Source: Pleodorina starrii
Lineage: Eukaryota; Chlorophyta; Chlorophyceae; Chlamydomonadales; Volvocaceae
Direction: 5' to 3'
NCBI GenBank assembly: GCA_030267565.1
Contig: BRXU01000008.1
Coordinates: 124,001-188,000 of the forward strand
Length of the DNA stretch: 64,000 nucleotides
Shown here: positions 43,880 to 54,917 of the stretch, one piece after another
Position numbering within the stretch: the stretch's first letter is position 1
How the letters are laid out: each line of letters opens with the position of its first letter
The notes under the pieces: model-generated
Database searches by the model: none
What the model was told of the DNA's origin: nothing
The model's input: only the letters and a program-made list of their open reading frames with translations
Position numbers and translations under genes: made by a program

Positions 43880-44863
43880 CCGACTCACCAGCAGCTCCCG
43901 CGGCCGAACCACCACCAGCACCCGCCGCAGGGCCCCCACCAGCGGTGCAGGTGGCTCCCAGCGCACCAGCAGCAGGGGACGGCACTCACCCAGCCACCGA
44001 GCCCGCACCAACAGCCGCCCCGGCCCTCGGGAGGCCGGCTGCCTTGGGGGTGACTGCGATGGCAGCAGGTGACAGCCCGGGCCCCCTGCCAGCACCAGCC
44101 CAGGCTCCCCGGCCGCCGGCGGCCCACCTCACTGGCCCATCCACCCCCTCAACGGCGGGATCAGGGCCCCCAGCCCCCAGCCCTGCCTCGGCTGCCCTCC
44201 GCCCTACCTCCCCTGGGATGGCTGATGGTCAGGCATGGTGGCGCCGACCCCAGCTGGTGGAGGCCCCGGACAGCCCCAACAGCCTCCCAGCTGTGTTGCG
44301 GACCGTCCAGGATGCGCAGAACCGGCGTCTGTCCCCATACCCCCGGGCCGGGGTTGGCGCCAACCCCCAGGGCTGGGGCCCCAACTCCACTCCCATCGGC
44401 GGCACCTTCTCCCCCCCTGAGGCTGAGCCGGCCACGATGGCGGCCCCCCCAGGGGCCCGCCAGGACAGCCCCAGTGGGGCCCTCCCCCAGGAGCAGCAGG
44501 GCCCCTCCAGAGCCCCCACCTGTCCCCAGGCCGGCAGCACCGGGCGGTGGTGGCGACAACCGGACGCCTTTTTTTTTTTTTTTCTGCGAGGGACGTTACA
44601 AGGACTGGGAACGCCACCACCAGCCCCTCGACCCCACCTCGGCCAGGGGCGGGCCCACGCTGACCCAGCCACCGCCCCAGGCTCCACCCACAGGCACAGC
44701 TGGCCACCACGGCCCCGGGGGGGACGGGGGGCCCGAGCTGCCCCCCCAGCTGGCGCCCAGCCCCAGCTGGGCAGCTCGCGGCCCGCCGCCCCAGCTGGCC
44801 GCCCACAGCCCCACAGCGCAGGCCGCCAGGCCTCCACACCAGCCCCCGCCGGGCCCCAGCACT
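43880..44863 (+). pseudogene. LINE epsilon ORF1, proline-rich part
   Basis: Matches the Pro/Ala/Gly-rich middle of ORF1 of LINE beta (7065-8005). The RRM-like segment is missing through the deletion at 43878. A LINE-tail fragment at 44569-44611 and the composite insertion from 44864 interrupt it; the ORF1 end is at 46619-47692. Confidence 0.72.
44569..44611 (-). mobile_element. LINE truncated to about 27 bp plus poly-T
   Basis: T15 then CTGCGAGGGACGTTACAAGG and a few more bases of the LINE 3' end in reverse, followed by ACGCC that repeats the left flank. About six bases of the ORF1 target are missing compared with 7745-7760. Confidence 0.85.
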
Positions 44864-46613
44864 GGGGAGGTGTGTCTTAGGGCCTGCTGTCTTGCGGGGA
44901 CGCCCCCAGGGTGGGGTCGGTTGTTGTTTCGGTGGTGCGGGGTTCTCTTCGGGCGTGATGTGGTTTTCCTGTTTCCTCTGGTGCTCCCCGGCGGGGAGGG
45001 GGGGCTTGTCCGCCCTGGTTCGCTGTGGCGGTTGCCCGGTTTTGTTTGCCGTTCCTGTTGATGTCGCCCTGGGTGTAGGGTTCGCCCCTTGGCTGTTGTG
45101 GTTGCGCAGGTTGTGGTTGTGTTGTTTCTGAGATCGTTTGTTGGGGCCTTTGCCCGGCCCTAGGGTTTGTCCCCGGTGACGGGCCCTGTTGTTGGTCCGT
45201 GGTGCTGGCCCGGGTGTTGGGCCGTGGCTTTGGCCCTGGTGTTGGGCCGTGGTGTTGGCTCTGGTTTTGGGCCCGGGTGTTGGGCCCTGGTGTTGGGCTG
45301 TGGGGTTGGCCCTGGTGTTGGGCCGTGGTGTTGGCCCTGGTGTTGGGCCCTGGTGTTGGCCCTGGTGTTGGGCCCTGGGGTTGGTTTCGGTTCCCTCCTC
45401 GGTGTCTTGGAGGAAGGGGTGGCCGTGTGTGCCGCCCGTGCAGCAGTGGCTCCTGGCCTCTTGCTGCCCCCGTCCCTGTCCCTGTCCTGTCTGCGAGTTT
45501 AGGCGTTGCTTGGCTTTTTCTCTCTCCTCGGCTCCTTGCGGTGGTTTCTTGGGCTTCTTGCCAGGTTGTTGTGGCTTGCCGGTCTTGCTCGGCTTACCCT
45601 TTGGGCTTCGCTTTCCCAGTCCTTGTAACGTCCCTCGCAGGAAAAAAAAATGATGCAGCCCACCACCGTGGCCGACGGATGGTCATCAGGCTCCGCCCTG
45701 TGGTAGTGGCCCCAGACCGCCCACAGCCAAGTGGCTCGAAGGGCTGCCCACAGCAGCTGCAGCCCAGGGCTGGTGGGGTAGGCCGGCCACCCTCCCGGCC
45801 AGTCCCCCAGTAGCACAGCCGGCTGGCTGAAGGGCAAGTCCGCGGCCCCGGAGACTGCCGCCCACAGCTTTGCCAGCCAAACCCGAGCTGCGGTGTAAGC
45901 CCCGCACTCCAAGAAGACGTGGGTCAGGCTGGCGACATGCAGGCTGCCGTCCACCGAGCAGCTAGGAGCAGGGCCCCCCACAGAAGCAGGCAATGGTTCA
46001 TTGGCTGGCAACAGGGAAACCTTGCAATTCCCCCCGGGATCCCGGGATCGAAACCAGTCAGTGACCATTACCCGGGGTGTGATGAGAAAGGAGGGTGCCC
46101 ACCCCTGTCCCTGTCCCATCCGGAGGTTTACAAGACTCATCATACAGTCATCAGCACCATCCAGCTGGCCCTTGGAGTCGCCCAGAAGCCTGGCACGCTA
46201 GCTACTCAGCAGAAGTGGCAGCATCAGTGGAGCCGCCAGACAACATGTGTGTCCCATGTCCCGCGTCGGGGTTCCTCCGGAATAAAAAAAAAAGGGCAGT
46301 GGGCAACGCTGCGGCTGACCTTTGGAGGCCACCCCGCACGGGAGCCGTCCATGGTGCAGCCACCAGGCTAGCGCCTTGGCCCGGTTGCTTGCGGGGCGGT
46401 CCCACAGCCGCTGCCAGGCCCGCCGGCGGTCGAGGGGAGACATGCCAGCAGGGCCATCAGCTGCCTGGTCTACCTCCGGGGCCGGCCCGGCGGGTGCCAA
46501 CGGTCCGGCGGCAACACCGGGGTCCTGCTGGTGCGGTGCCACATGGCGGCTGCCAGGCTGGCCGACCGGGCTTGCAGCGGCCGAGGGCAGTGATGGGGGG
46601 GAGGATCGGGGCC
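44864..46613. mobile_element. Composite insertion: LINE 3' UTR (+) joined to LINE ORF2 fragment (-), duplication GCACT
   Basis: 44864-45650 is a plus-strand LINE 3' UTR ending in A9; 45651-46613 is a minus-strand fragment of an ORF2 C-terminal region (Cys/His knuckle part), containing SINE copy 4. GCACT stands at 44859-44863 and 46614-46618, and LINE beta shows the empty site at about 8007. The poly-A lies inside, not next to the duplication, so more than one event is needed. Confidence 0.75.
45975..46293 (+). mobile_element. SINE copy 4, lacking most of the head, duplication GGGC
   Basis: Begins at CCCCCACAGAAGCAGG, 3' of the tRNA-like head, and ends in A10. GGGC at 45971-45974 and 46294-46297; the empty site is near 55543. 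Confidence 0.88.
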
Positions 46614-46618
46614 GCACT

Positions 46619-47692
46619 GCCCCGGGCCTGGGACTGCCGACCGTGGAGCTCGACGTGCTGCGGGCCGCTAGCTTGATCACAGCCACGCCCAGCCAGGTAA
46701 GTTCTACACCGAAAGTTAAGGCACTGCTTTCGGCCCGGGTGACCCGGGTTCAAGTCCCGCCACGGACATTTGGAAATTACCTGCACCCCACAGAAGCAGG
46801 CAATGGATCATAGGCTGGCAACAGGGAAACCTTGCAATTCCTCCCGGGATCCCGGGATCGAAACCAGTCAGTGACCATTCCCCGGGGTGTGATGAGAAAG
46901 GAGGGTGCCCACCCCTGTCTCTGTCCCGTCCGGAGGTTTACAAGACTCATCATACAGTCATCAGCACCATCCAGCTGGCCCTTGGAGTCGCCCAGAAGCC
47001 TGGCACGCTAGCTACTCAGCAGAAGTGGCAGCATCAGTGGAGCCGCCAGACAACATGTGTGTCCCATGTCCCGAGTCGGGGTTCCTCCGGAATTAAAAAA
47101 AAAAAAAAAAAAAGTGGGCCCCCCCCGCAGACACCCTTGCGGCTGGGTACCACGACCAGTTCGTGGATTACTTCACGGCATGCCCCCACCCCGCCTGCTC
47201 GTCCATCGCCTTCAGGGCGGTTCTGCGAAAGCTCTTCATCCGCCACCACCCCCGACTGGAGTCTCCAGAGCTCGTCGACCCCCGCCCCGTCGTGGTCGCC
47301 TTCTTCCGCCGGGCACTGCACCAGCTGGACCCCCGCCCCCAGCGCCCCTCGGTGCAATGGAACTGGACGCCCTCCTCCTGCGCGAGAACCACAGCTATCT
47401 GTCCCCACGGTGCCCGCCTGTGCTGCCCGAGGTGATGGCAGCGGCCCAATCAGCCCTGGAGCCCGCCCTCAAAGCTCAGACCGGCAATCGCAGCTCGGCC
47501 GGTGCATTTCTGAAGGTCTACCATGACCATCTGAGCTCCCTGGCCCCATTCCTGCCGGGCCTGCACCCCACCCCCGGGCACGTGCGCTCCTTCATCGTCG
47601 CTGCTCTGGGCCAACTGCAGCAGGCCCACGCTCAACTCGCCCGCCACGACGGCCGCCCCTCCCGACGGGCGGCGCATGGCGCGCAGCCATGA
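46619..47692 (+). pseudogene. LINE epsilon ORF1, C-terminal part
   Basis: Resumes after the composite insertion, is cut by SINE copy 5, then runs from 47114 to the TGA at 47690-47692, overlapping the ORF2 ATG at 47689. Matches 8006-8685 of LINE beta. Confidence 0.78.
46697..47113 (+). mobile_element. SINE copy 5, full length
   Basis: Starts GTAAGTTCTACACC right after CCCAGCCAG of ORF1 and ends in A19. The insertion leaves a perfect exon-like ...CAG|GTAAGT junction. The empty site at 8088-8100 shows at most AG as duplication. Its T-stem (GGGTTCAAGTCCCG) pairs better than in copy 1. Confidence 0.88.
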
Positions 47693-48770
47693 GGACCGAT
47701 GGGACCGCGCCCACCTTCAAGCTCCTGACCGTAAACGTCAATGGGCTTGGGCGGGCGCGAGCCTCCAGGCTGCTCTGCTACCAGCAGCAGGTCGCAGGCA
47801 ACCCGGATGTCACCTTCGTACAGGAGGCGAAACTGGGCAGCAAAGCAGCACTACAGTCAGTTTTACAACGAGGCAGCGGCCCGGGGGCCCCCTGGCGGGG
47901 CAAATGGGGTTACAGCCCGGGCACGGACCTCAGCTCGTCAGCTGTGGGGCCGCCATCCTGGCGCGGCCAGGGATCAGCCTGCCGGGCTGTGTGCAGCACC
48001 CGTACACCTCGGACACAGCCGGCCGTGTCTGCTGCTGGGACTGGGATATCCTCCACCTTCGCCTCCGCCTCCTCTGCATCTACGCCCCGTCGGTGGCCGC
48101 CAGCCGCCCAGAGTTCTTCCAAAGCCTGCAGCCATACCTCGAGACAGACCGCCACATCCTGCTTGGAGGCGACCTTAACTGCGTCCTGCATGCGGGTGAC
48201 GAGGCCCGTCTGCCCATCGGGCCGGCGGGAGGCCTGCACTGCAGGCCCTGGTCAACGGGGCAAATCTGGTCGACCCCTGGCTGTCTTCCGGCGTGGGGGG
48301 GGGGCTTCACTCACCCGGCATCACCCACCAGACCGCCGGTGGCACGCCTGGACCGCTGGCTCATTAGCCAACCTCTGCAGCAGTACGTGACCGCTGTTCG
48401 GGTGGTGCCAGGCGCCCCGGGGGATCATCATGGGGTGCTCTTGGAGCTGGTGCTGCCAGGGCTCCCCACCCTCGGCCGCAGCAGCTGGGCATTCCCCACG
48501 TACCACCCCGGCCTGCTGCCCCGCCTGCAGTCGGCAGTGGAGCTGGCAATCCAGGCCGTCCAGCAGCAAGACGCCGCTGCTGACCCGCGCGAGGTGTGGG
48601 AATGTCTGAAAGGTCGCCTGCGCAGTGCAGCCGATCACCTCCACAGACAGCACCTGAAGGACCAGGCCGCCAGCCTGAGGGCAGCCAAACACGCTGCGTG
48701 TGCAGCCCTGGCAGCCATGCAGCATGCTGTGCCCGGGCCCGACGCCGGCGCCCTGGCAGCACAGGCCTGC

Positions 48771-48780
48771 TGAAAAAAAA
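48771..48780 (+). mobile_element. Short TGA8 insertion in ORF2
   Basis: TG plus eight A inside GCCTGCAGCCAGC (compare 9977-9990). It introduces a stop and shifts the frame. A tail-only insertion is likely; duplication at most GC. Confidence 0.55.
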
Positions 48781-49112
48781 GCCAGCTCACCACGGCAGTC
48801 AAACAGGCAGCCATCCGCCGCACAGCAGCGCTGGATGCCGCGTACACGCAGCATGGCGACAAGGGTACCGGCTGGTTCCACCAGCTCGGACGCGAGGTGC
48901 GCACCCGGGAGCCAGTCACCCACCTCTCAGTCCCGGGTCAGCCCCTCCCGGTTCCACTCAGTGACCCGGGTGCGGCCGCCGCTATAACAGCTGCGGCCCA
49001 CGCCATGTACAGCAGTGACAGCCCCACGGGTCTGTTCCGGGTGGAGCAGGTGGACGTGACAGCCCAAGACCAGCTCCTCCACTGGCTCCCCCAGCCCCTC
49101 AGGGAAGCTGCC

Positions 49113-49380
49113 CCCCGGGATCCCGGGATCGAAACCGGTCAGTGACCATTACCCGGGGTGTGATGAGAAAGGAGGGTGCCCACCCCTGTCCTTGTCCTGT
49201 CCGGAGGTTTACAAGACTCATCATACAGTCATCAGCACCGTCCAGCTGGCCCGTGGAGTCGCCCAGAAGCCTGGCACGCTAGCTACTCAGCAGAAGTGGC
49301 AGCATCAGTGGAGCCGCCAGACAACATATGTGTCCCATGTCCTGAGTCCGGGTTCCTCCGGAATTAAAAAAAAAAAAAAA
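49113..49380 (+). mobile_element. SINE copy 6, 5'-truncated, duplication GCTGCC
   Basis: Begins at CCCCGGGATCCCGGG, without the tRNA-like head, and ends in A15. GCTGCC at 49107-49112 and 49381-49386; about 30 bp of ORF2 upstream also differ from LINE beta. Confidence 0.88.
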
Positions 49381-49597
49381 GCTGCCGACGCAGCCCCAGC
49401 CACCGGCGAGCTGCAGCTGGACGAACTTGCGGCTGCTCTGTCGTCCTGTCTGAATGGCACCACCCCTGGCTCGGACGGCCTGCCTTATGAGGTTTACCGG
49501 GTGCTGTGGCCGCTGCTGGGCCCGCTGCTGCTCGCCGCAGCCAACGCAGCCTTCACCCAGGGATCCGTGGAGTCCGGGGCCGCAGCTGCCGACTCCC

Positions 49598-49633
49598 TTT
49601 TTTTTCTGCGAGGGACGTTACAAGGACTGGGAC
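49598..49633 (-). mobile_element. LINE truncated to about 27 bp plus T8, in frame
   Basis: T8, CTGCGAGGGACGTTACAAGG and a few bases, between CCC and CCC; the empty site is at 10532-10545. The 36-nt insert keeps the RT frame and would add FFLRGTLQGLGP. Confidence 0.85.
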
Positions 49634-50908
49634 CCCTGCCGCTCAGCTGGCGCGAAGGGGTCATCACTCTTATCTACAAAGGCAAAGGCCTGCCCCGGCC
49701 CAGCCTGAGCAGCTACCGGCCCATCACCCTGCTCCAATGCGACTACAAGCTTGTCTGCAAGGCCGTCAGCAATCGCCTACAGCCGGCACTGGACTACCTG
49801 ATAGACCCGCTGCAGACGGCCTTCGTCAGCGGCCGGGACATCCGGGACAACACCCTTTACCACCTGGCCCTGGCGGAGTGGGTGCGGCACTCGCAGCAAC
49901 CAGCAGCCCTCATCATACTCGACATTGAGAAGGCCTACGACCGGGTCCATCGCCCCTGGCTCTACCGGGTGGCCGAGGCCATGGGCTTCGGTCAGCACAC
50001 ACAGCGCTGGCTGCGCCTGCTCACGTCCGATGGCTCCTGCCGGGTGGTGGTCAATGGGCACCGGTCAGCACCTTTCCCGGTCCGCAACGGCCTTCAGCAG
50101 GGCAGCACCCTGTCGCCCGTCCTGTGGGTCATGCAGCTGGAACCCCTCACCTCGTACCTGCACCACCTGCGCAGCACCAACGCTCTCAGCACCCCCACCC
50201 TCCCCAACAACGTGCCAGCCCCCCCAGTCACCCACCACGCGGACGATACGGTGCTCACGGTCAGCAATGTCGACAGGGATGGGGAGGTCGCTACCGCGGC
50301 AGTCCAGCTGTTCTGCAGGGCCAGCAACGCACGTGTCAATGCCAGCAAGGGGAAGGGGATGGTGCTGGGCACCCACGCGCCGGTGGTGGGGCCCAACGCC
50401 GCAACCGGTGCGGGTTTCCTGACTCCCGGTGAGGAACCCCCACGCCACCTGGGAATCCCTCTCACTCTGGACCCGGCGGAGGCCGCGCGGCTCTGCTACA
50501 CCAGCAGAATTCAGCGGGTCCAGCGTCTCGGCCATGTGTGGCGGCGACACGGCCTCAGCCTCGTGGGCAGGGTGCATGTGGCCAAACAGGTGCTGGGCAA
50601 CACCCTGGCATACCACCTCTCCATCATTCGCCCCACCCCACCCCAGCTGGCGGCACTCCGCAAGCATATCGACGGCTTTGTGGCCTGGTCACTCCTGGAG
50701 GAAGACGCCTCCCTGGTGTGCCACGGACGGGCCCTGCTGAAGCCTGGCCCGGAGATCGCCTGCCAGGATCACGACTGTGGCGGTGTCGGCCATCTCGACC
50801 TCGACGCATTCATGGTCGCCCTGCATGCGAAGCCCCTCGCCCAGCTCGCTCAGCCCGGCCAGCAGCCATGGAAGCAGATCATGTGGGGTCTGCTCGACGA
50901 GTACAGCC

Positions 50909-51328
50909 CTCGTAAGTACTACACCGAAAGTTAAGGCACTGCTTTCGGCCCGGGTGACCCGAGTTCAAGTCCCATTAAGGACATTTGGAACTTACCTGCG
51001 CCCCACAGAAGTAGGCAATGGTACATTTGCCGGCAACAGGGAAACCTTGCAATTCCCCCCGGGATCCCGGGATCGAAACCGGTCAGTGACCATTACCCGG
51101 GGTGTGATGAGAAAGGAGGGTGCCCACCCCTGTCCTTGTCCTGTCCGGAGGTTTACAAGACTCATCATACAGTCATCAGCACCGTCCAGCTGGCCCGTGG
51201 AGTCGCCCAGAAGCCTGGCACGCTAGCTACTCAGCAGAAGTGGCAGCATCAGTGGAGCCGCCAGACAACATATGTGTCCCATGTCCCGAGTCCGGGTTCC
51301 TCCGGAATTAAAAAAAAAAAAAAAAAAA
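50909..51328 (+). mobile_element. SINE copy 7, full length
   Basis: Head starts CGTAAGTACTACACC; tail A19. It splits ORF2 at GAGTACAG/CCAGGCCGG; duplication CAG at most. Confidence 0.88.
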
Positions 51329-51949
51329 CCAGGCCGGATGGGACCACTGGGTGGGGCTGGGTGTATGGCACGGCGGACCCGCCCCCCAGCCTGCCTACGT
51401 TCATTGCCAGCCTGGTGCAGTCCTACCGCTCCTCGCTCCCGACCCGGCTGGCCTACCCAGAGATCACGGACGCACGTGCCATCCTGCATGAGCCCCTGTT
51501 CTTCAATGCAGCCCTGCGTGACCCCGCCACCAAACAGCCCTTCACCCCGCCGGCTGGGACCGCCCACCTGGGACCCCGCACCCTGGCCGAGCTCCGTGCA
51601 GCGTCGCCCATGACCCAGCACGAGCCCCTCATGCAGGCGGTCCTTGGGGCCATCCCAGCCGACTGGCGGAGACTGCTGCCAGCCGACCCCCTGGACCCCG
51701 AACTGCCGCCGGCGCCCGACTGGCTCCTGTCGCCCGATGGCAGCCGGGTACGCAGCCCTACGGGAGTCTTGTGGGCCGTCCTGCCCAACGGCCGCTTGGT
51801 GCCCCCAGACAGCGAGCAGGCCGGAGCAGCAGGGGACGCCGACTGGCCTGCAGCCTGCGTGCTGCCGGGCCGCAAGCCGCGCCGACACTGGACCTTGGAG
51901 GACCATCAGCATTACAACGAGGCGCCCCCGGCACCCCCGCCCCCGCCCC

Positions 51950-52234
51950 CCGGGAAACTTTGCAATTCCCCCCGGGATCCCGGGATCGAAACCGGTCATT
52001 GACCATTACCTGGGGTGTGATGAGAAAGGAGGGTGCCCACCCCTGTCCTTGTCCTGTCCGGAGGTTTACAAGACTCATCATACAGTCATCAGCACCGTCC
52101 AGCTGGCCCGTGGAGTCGCCCAGAAGCCTGGCACGCTAGCTACTCAGCAGAAGTGGCAGCATCAGTGGAGCCACCAGACAACATGTGTGTCCCATGTCCC
52201 GAGTCCGGGTTCCTCCGGAATTCCAAAAAAAAAA
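51950..52234 (+). mobile_element. SINE copy 8, 5'-truncated
   Basis: Begins at GGGAAACTTTGCAATTCC behind a C-rich stretch and ends in A10. Interrupts ORF2 of LINE epsilon. Confidence 0.87.
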
Positions 52235-52438
52235 CGCGCCTCCTCATGGCCAGTGGAATACCAGCTGCTGGGGCTTTGGGACTCGGTCCAGTGCTACCCC
52301 CTCAGCCACGGCCACGGCGTGCTGCCCCTCATCCACTACACAGTGAGTGAGGTGCGCCACCGCCTCACCGCCCGCGGTCACAGCTGGGGCCGGGACCAGG
52401 ACACGGGGCCCTTCATGCCCGCGGCGTGGCCCGAGCAA

Positions 52439-52832
52439 GTTGGGGGAGACCGGGGGGACCTGAGGGGGCTTGCCGGGGATTGTGGGGCCCTGTTGGGAGC
52501 CTGGGGGGCCTTGGGGGAGGTTTGGGGGGCGCAAGGGGGCCTGTGGGACCTTCGGGGGCGCCTGGGGGGTCCGGAGAGGGACTGGGAGGGCCTGGGGGGG
52601 CCTGGGGGGGCCTGTGGGGTTCTGTGGAAAACCTGGGGGGGCCTGCGGGGCCTTGGCGGGCCTTGGGGGGACCTATGGGAGTCTGAGAGGACCTAGAATA
52701 GCCTGTGGGGACCCGGGGGGGCCTTGGGGGAGTCTGGGGGGGCCTGCTGGGGCCTGTGGGGCCCTGTGGGGACCCTGGGGGCCTTGGGGGAGACTGGGGG
52801 GACCTGAGGGGGCTTGCCGGGGTTTGTGGGGC
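52439..52832. repeat. G-rich satellite, block 2, inside LINE epsilon
   Basis: Same landmarks as block 1. It replaces about 110 bp of ORF2 (between CGAGCA and CCCGGCTGGATG) and has no poly-A or duplication, so it probably arrived by recombination or template switching, not by retroposition. Confidence 0.75.
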
Positions 52833-52880
52833 CCCGGCTGGATGCGGCCCCGATCCTCCCCCCCATCACTGCCCTCGGCC

Positions 52881-53288
52881 CAGGGTTGCTATCTTAGGAT
52901 AAAAATATCTATTTGCCCAAAAATTTGAAACTTTATAGAAGTTTTTTTTACGATTTTGAGTGTCCAGTAGGATATTTTAGGGAGAATTCTGACCATACAA
53001 TCTGATCATCCATAGAACTTCGGAAGCCCATTTCCCCATAAAATCACGTCGCCGGCTCCCTCCCGACGGCGAAAAAGATGTTTTCGGCTCCGAACAACTG
53101 TGCTGGATATTACTGAAAACAAGTTCCTACATTGCACATGGTCATGGTTGATATCTGGCCACTGCACACAGATACTTTTGGGCCTTCCCAGCCAAAAAAC
53201 TTCTCGTCATCCATAGAAGTTTTTGGAACATTTGAGCAACGAATATCTGAGCCCGTAGATACTCCCGTCAAGGAAGATAGCAACCCTG
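52881..53288. mobile_element. hAT-type MITE, 408 bp
   Basis: Perfect 15-bp terminal inverted repeats (CAGGGTTGCTATCTT and AAGATAGCAACCCTG) and an 8-bp duplication CCTCGGCC (52873-52880, 53289-53296). Eight-base duplications and CAGGG ends are typical of hAT elements. No coding capacity. Interior is AT-rich, in strong contrast to the LINE around it. Confidence 0.9.
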
Positions 53289-54917
53289 CCTCGGCCGCTG
53301 CAAGCCCGGTCAGCCAGCCTGGCAGCCGCCATGTGGCACCGCACCAGCAGGACCCCGGTGCTGCCGCCGGACCGTCGGCACCCGCCGGGCCGGCCCCGGA
53401 GGTAGACCAGGCCGCTGATGGCCAGGCTGGCATGTCTCCCCTCGACCGCCGGCGGGCCTTTTATTTTCTGCGAGGGACGTTACAAGGACTGGGAAAGCGA
53501 AGCCCAACGGGCAAGCCGAGCAAGACCGGCAAGCCACAACCACCTGGCAAGAAGCCCAAGAAACCACCGCAAGGAGCCGAGGAGAGAGAAAAAGCCAAGC
53601 AACGCCGAAACTCGCAGACAGGACAGGGACAGGGACGGGGGCAGCAAGAGGCCAGGAGCCACTGCTGCACGGGCGGCACACACGGCCGCCCCTTCCTCCA
53701 AGACACCGAGGAGGGAACCGAAACCAACACCAGGGCCCAACACCAGGGCCAAACCCCAGGGCCCAACACCAGGGCCAACACCACGGCCCAACACCAGGGC
53801 CAACCCCACAGCCCAACACCAGGGCCCAACACCAGGGCCCAAAACCAGAGCCAACACCACGGCCCAACACCAGGGCCAAAGCCACGGCCCAACACCCGGG
53901 CCAGCACCACTGACCAACAACAGGGCCCGTCACCGAGGACAAACCCCAGGGCCGGGCAAAGGCCCCAACAGCGACCACAGCGACAACACAACCACAACCG
54001 GCACAACCTCAACAGCCAAGGGGCGAACCCTACACCCAGGGCGACAGCAACAGGAACGGCAAACAAAACCGGGCAACCGCCACAGCGAACCAGGGCGGAC
54101 AAGCCCCCCCCCGCCGGGGAGCACCAGAGGAAACAGGAAAACCACAGCACGCCCGAAGAGAACCCCGCACCACCGAAACAACAACCGACCCCACCCTGGG
54201 GGCGTCCCCGCAAGACAGCAGGCCCTAAGACACACCTCCCTCCAAAGACACCCCGCACCACAGGAACCGCACTCCTGCGGCCCCCCGGCTCCCAAGAACC
54301 CCCACGGGCGCGGCAGGGGCAGCACCACCTGGCTGGAAGCCAGGGCACAAGCGTGCCGGCGACAAGACTCCCGCAGACCCCACCCTGGGGGCGGCCCCTC
54401 CAGACAGCGACCCCCGAACCGCACCTGCCTCCCACGGCAGCCTGCACCGCACCAACCCTGCACCGAAGCCCCCCCACCCCTCCCCAGACCCCCTCCGAAA
54501 CCCTCCCCAGTCCCCCCCGCGCCGCGCGCACCCCACTCCCAAGACCCCCCGTCCCCCAAAAACCCCCTCCAGGCCGCAGGGAGAGCACCGCCAGGTCGGA
54601 CCCCAGAGCACGAGAGCGCCTGCGACAAGACACCCACAGACCCCACACAGGGGGCGTCCCCTCCAGACAGTGACCCCCGAACCGCACCTGCCTCCCACGG
54701 CCGCCTGCACCACACCAACCCTGCACCGGAGCTCCCCCGACCCCCAAGACCCCCTCAGGCCCCACCCACAGCAAGCCCAGCACCGCACCCCCCTCCCTAG
54801 GCAACCCGCACCGCACTCCCCCCACCCTCGAAGCCCCTCGCACCCTAAGAACCTCAGACACCGAGACCCCCGACTCCCAACACCCCGCTCACGACGGCCC
54901 CGGCTGCCCTGTCAGCT

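Larger units (their letters stand above)
47689..53458 (+). pseudogene. LINE epsilon ORF2, endonuclease, RT and part of C-terminus
   Basis: Starts MRTDGTAPTFK. Endonuclease motifs are present to 48430, with a few-base change at about 47932-47945 and 48207 that breaks the frame. RT motifs are at 49650-50290 (LDIEKAYDRV, NGLQQGSTLSP, HHADD). Interruptions: A-run 48771-48780, SINE copies 6, 7 and 8, LINE tail 49598-49633 (36 nt, frame kept), satellite 52439-52832 and MITE 52881-53288. The C-terminal end is at 57528-58419. Confidence 0.82.

Noticed and set aside
44864..46613. Simple twin-priming explanation for the composite insertion
   Set aside because: The poly-A lies in the middle and the inverted piece is on the wrong side of it.
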